Positions 60,601 to 64,000 of a stretch of DNA of 64,000 nucleotides are shown piece after piece. The DNA comes from Neospora caninum Liverpool (taxonomy: Eukaryota; Apicomplexa; Conoidasida; Eucoccidiorida; Sarcocystidae). Each line of letters begins with the position of its first letter. Positions within the stretch are counted from its first letter, which is position 1. The DNA is taken from contig NC_018385.1 of NCBI RefSeq assembly GCF_000208865.1, forward strand, positions 1 through 64,000, read 5' to 3'. The translations under genes were made by a program, and so were the position numbers. The notes beneath the pieces were generated by a model. It did not search any database. It saw only the letters and a program-made list of their open reading frames with translations, and had not been told where the DNA came from.

Positions 60601-63512
60601 AGGAAACGAAGACGCTGTGCGGGGAAGATTCGCCTGCCTACCATGAGCATAATGAAATCCCGAGGGCGAGTGCGAACGAACTGCTCGATTGCATGCTGAG
60701 GCGCCCGACAGAACTCGTGTGCAGCGCGGCAATACAGATGTTCGAGGGCGACGAGAGTCCGAGGGAGAGATAGCCATTCTGCACTCTCTGGGTCCTCCAC
60801 ATTTCCGCCTGCCGTCTCCGCGTGTCCAGCAGACGGAGGAGTCGCGGCGGAAAGAGGCACAGATGCGTGGTTTCGCAAGTGGAAGGCAGATAGGCCTGCG
60901 CGCTTGACGAGTCCGGCTTCCAGGTCAGCCTGCATGCGGACTTCCCACGAGCGGAAGGCGTTTTTGCCGACTTCGTTCGCTGCGCCCGCGGGTGTGCCAT
61001 CGAAGAGCGGCGACTCCGCGCCTTCGCCCCCCTCCAACTCCGCTTGTCTGTCTCCCTGCTCAGCCTCCAGAGAACAGCGCGGAGCGTCAGCGCGATGCAG
61101 GCGCGCGGCAAACGCGGCGAGCTTGAGCCAGACAGGCTCGGCCTCTCCGGGCATGGCCCAGAGAAACGACCAGTCGGAGAGGAGCTCGTGAGACGCCTGG
61201 AGAAACTGGACGCCGTCTCCAAAAAGGCCCTTGCCTCCCCACAGACCCTTCGCGACCTGCGTCCAGTCTCCTTCGCGCTCGTCGCCCAAGCCAGACGGCG
61301 GCAGAAGCGGCGGCGCACCCAAGACCCGCGCCTGCCACGGCGAAGCCGACAGCTCGGTAGGAGACAGAGAGTCCGCAGGCCGGTCGGCACGCGGAGACGC
61401 GCGGGAGTCGAGCGGAGGCGGAGGGGCGTGTGGGGAGGCCTTGAGAGACGGCAGGGAGACGTACAGCGCGTCTGGATAGACAGAAAGCAGCGACGCGCCG
61501 TCGGGGCTGTTCGAACTGGCTGCTGCAGAAGAAACGTCGCCGGTCAGCTCTCCACTCTGTGCTTGGCTCGTGCCTCTTCGGTCTTCCTGCAAGTGCTGAA
61601 GCTGTCGGAATATATACGTTTGGCGCATGCGCGCGCTGTAGGCGAGCGCTGCGAGGTTCCCGACGTCGGTCGGCATGTTGGCGTAGACCTCGTCGCACGT
61701 GCGCTGCATCGCCGCCGCCCAGGGGAGAGCCTGCCGAGGAAGCCACGCAAAGCAAGGCAAGAAACGACGCATCGGTGCGGCAAAAAGCTGAAGCGACGAC
61801 CACGCAAGACGCCAGGAACTAAGAAAAAGCTGTCTTTGGCCGCTGAAAATGCCTTCCTTGTCGCCTTCCTAAAGAAGGGAGAACCTCTGACCTCCCTGAT
61901 CGGCGTCGACGAGGGTTCACATCAAAGCCCTGCCCTGCCCACCTCCGCTCCGAGTTTTTTGTTTTTGTCCCTGAGCGTGCGTAAGCTGTGCGCGTTCCGC
62001 TGGGACGGCGGATGTCGTTTTCCCAAGTCCCACGCTTTCACAAGCTTCTGTGCCCACGGCCCCGGGTCTCTGCCTCCCCTGAATTCCAGCACAGATTGTC
62101 ACCTGAAGAAAGAAGGAGATTTTTGCAGAAGGCCGGACGTCTGGGAGACGCTGGAAGATCAGCCACAGCTCCTGCCAAGCCGCCACAACGGCGTAGCTCG
62201 CACGCGCAAAGCCCTCCTCGGTGACAGGCTCGTCGAGCGTCCTCGGTGAGCGCCACGTGGAAGAAGCCGACGCGCTGGATCCAGTACTGGTAGAAGCTGG
62301 GGAGGAAGGAAGGACAGGAGAGGAAGAAGTGACAGGAGAGGAAGGAAGGACAGGAGAGGAAGGAGAGACAGGAGAGGCAGGAGAGACGGGAGAGGAAGGA
62401 GAGACGGGAGAGGCGAGTTTCTCCGTCCTTGGAGCCTGCGCTGGGAATTTTATCTGGTCAGCGACACTGAGTGCGATCCCGCGTAGAATGCGAAGCGCCT
62501 GCTGCATGTCGGCCTCGTTCTTCACGAGGCGCGTGCCCCAAAGGGACAGCGCCCCTTGCAGGCAAAACAGAGAAGCGTAGGGCAGGCGCGCACGAGCTAG
62601 CCTGCAGAAAGGAAAAGGCGAGACGGGAGAAATGGCGACGACGCCCGCGGAGATACGCTTCGGACAAGGATAGCGAAAGTCCGAGAGGTGAAAACTCCCC
62701 CGCACGCGACCTCGACCGGGCCTCGACTGGAGGCCAGAGACTCGGAGCTCGCCTGACAGCGCGTTGCCCCGACTCTCCAACTGGTGGTTTCGCCCAGACA
62801 AAGAAAGAGCGGCACGAAAAAAGGAAGCAGAAACGGCGGGAACTGGGACCAGAAGAACTCCGGAAATGTAACTGAGGGTTTGGACAGAGCAAGGTCCCCA
62901 TTCAGAAAAAACCGAGTGGAAAGGAATGAGAGGTAAAAGGTGTGTAACGGAGTGCCTGCGGCTCTCGTTTCGACACAGGTAGACGGCGAGGCAAGAGAAA
63001 GGGAAGTCGATCGAAAGAGCGGCCCACACCAAAATTAAGATTAGGCGACCCTGATAAAGACACGGGGATAGAGTTTGTTGTACACTTTCGAGCGAGCAGC
63101 ACGGAAAAGAAAGAAACCTTTGGAGCACTGCCGAAACGCACACGGGACGCACAGACCGGCAGCGGGATGCGCACACGAGTCACCAGAGACAATGCAGGGC
63201 TTGACGGCCTTCTTTGCGCGACTTCTATTTCACTCACGCTTCGACGAGGGGGAGAAAGGACTCAGAGTCGATCCGGAAGAAAAGGGGTTCGAAGTCGATC
63301 GCGTTCTTGGCTTTCTGCTTCTCGTTCACTTTGCCACTGTTCGCAGCTGCGGCCGCTGCTGCATCTCCGCTCCCAGGCCTCTCCCCTGTCTTGGAAGATG
63401 GCGACGAGGAGCGAAAAGCGGAGGAACCGGGCGCCTCAAAAAAGTGAGGGAAGGTGGGCAACAGCGTTCGAAGAAAGAAAAGATAGAGCTTATCGTAAGA
63501 GTCCTTCGGGCC
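54617..63512 (-). CDS. Very large probable helical protein, 7 visible exons, 5' end outside or unresolved
   Basis: Exons in transcript order: 63512-63238, 62601-62103, 61730-60642, 59394-59289, 59003-58894, 58457-56622, 56356-54617. Every junction agrees in phase and gives 1884 residues before the stop at 54617. The first visible exon begins after a strong acceptor (CTCCCGCCCAG) in phase 0, so at least one earlier exon exists. Conserved-looking islands include KLYLFFLRTLLPTFPHFFE, TCDEVYANMPTDVGNLAALA, FMKAISVLYSEALYTARLL, RAAANVVCMLAATRE and LQCLNEVINRLNAKFG. They look like short amphipathic helices separated by long acidic, Glu/Gly/Ser-rich inserts typical of coccidian proteins. The helical islands loosely recall helical-repeat organellar RNA-binding proteins, but no RAP or PPR signature is visible and I assign no function. 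Exon 2 contains a Ser-Pro minisatellite. Confidence 0.75.
59480..59539. repeat. 15-bp minisatellite, 4 copies, intronic
   Basis: Four consecutive 15-base units of the form GTGGAAAGCAGAAAA, the last with two changes, lie in the intron between the exons at 60642 and 59394 of the large minus-strand gene. Confidence 0.95.
60433..60448. repeat. Poly-C tract in intron
   Basis: A run of 16 C residues, preceded by a shorter C run, inside the intron 59395-60641. On the coding strand it is poly-G. Confidence 0.9.
62289..62414 (-). repeat. 18-bp coding minisatellite (SPVSPS hexapeptide, about 7 copies)
   Basis: Inside the second visible exon of the large gene, about seven 18-base units encode the hexapeptide SPVSPS with small changes (SPVSPA, SPVLPS, SPVTSS, SPASTS). 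The repeat keeps frame, so copy-number changes would alter the length of a Ser-Pro linker without disrupting the protein. Confidence 0.9.
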
Positions 63513-64000
63513 CTGGGCGGGAGGGACACGGGACACAACATGGGGAAACACGAGAGATTGCAGAGGATTTGCAACGAAGCAGCGAGAGCCCAGCAGAGAG
63601 AAGGGAATCAGCATGCAACGGAAAACGACAAGCGCCAGGCACAAGCTTTCCACGCAAACCGAGTGGGAGTCGGGGCACAACGGACGCGGCCGACAACAAA
63701 AGGGGGAGCTGGCAAAAGCCGGGCAACAATAAAAAACCGAGTTGCGGTGTGTTTCGAACACTCCGTGTGCCCGCCTCCGCTGTTGTCTTCCTCCGATGTG
63801 TCTTCCTGTCTACGTCGGTTTCTGGCCGCCCTGTTGCTTTGTCTCTTTGGCGGCTGTCTATCAGACCAGACAGCACCAGAAAACCCAACATGTGAGCACG
63901 AACACGTACACCCCGAACTGAAAAGTGAGGGATGCTGACACACACAAGGTTCTCCGGTCAGTTGTCTTCCTCCTCGGTCGCGGCGTCGATGCCTGGTACC
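63513..64000. other. Intron or upstream region at right edge
   Basis: This lies upstream of the first visible exon of the large minus-strand gene and ends in its acceptor. It is probably intron. At the very edge, minus-strand positions 63999-63958 read an acidic peptide ending EEEDN before a stop. This could be an exon fragment or chance. Confidence 0.45.

Noticed and set aside
61044..62249. 401-codon plus-strand frame
   Set aside because: It overlaps two confident minus-strand exons of the large gene; its Arg-rich composition is typical of an antisense shadow.

Overview
The window looks like nuclear DNA of a cyst-forming coccidian apicomplexan, most like Toxoplasma gondii or a close relative. 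The reasons are many short exons with GTAAGT/GTGAGT-type donors and pyrimidine-rich acceptors, AAAATG-type start contexts, long serine/proline/glycine-rich proteins, 0.5-4.5 kb intergenic spaces, a secreted protein carrying an RRLAE motif, and an axonemal protein that fits a lineage with flagellated male gametes. The species call is inference. Gene models were built by eye from reading frames, splice-site motifs and codon phase; there is no transcript evidence.

Layout. Positions 1-2968 hold two tandem copies of a 1.48 kb non-coding unit, followed to about 7 kb by a C/A-rich zone of strongly diverged related copies. A two-exon secreted protein with an RRLAE motif lies at 7.2-8.4 kb on the minus strand. 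From 8.4 to 15.3 kb I see no supported gene, only a short degenerate telomere-like tract. A 14-exon plus-strand gene at 15.3-22.9 kb encodes a complete mitochondrial HSP90 (TRAP1, 858 codons). It is convergent with an approximately 18-exon CCDC40/FAP172 gene at 24.4-31.9 kb.

From 24.4 kb to the right edge every supported gene is on the minus strand. They are CCDC40; a 2055-residue, mostly disordered protein with coiled-coil segments (34.1-40.2 kb); a proline-rich multi-pass membrane protein of at least seven exons (44.7-48.0 kb); a multi-exon gene of unknown function (50.3-53.8 kb); and a very large, probably helical protein in seven visible exons that runs off the right edge (54.6-63.5 kb).

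The genes do not form an obvious pathway. TRAP1 is mitochondrial, CCDC40 belongs to the flagellar axoneme, two products enter the secretory route, and three are unrecognised. The strongest recognitions are TRAP1 and CCDC40. The most novel material is the RRLAE protein, the multi-pass protein, the two unrecognised large genes and the repeat array at the left edge.
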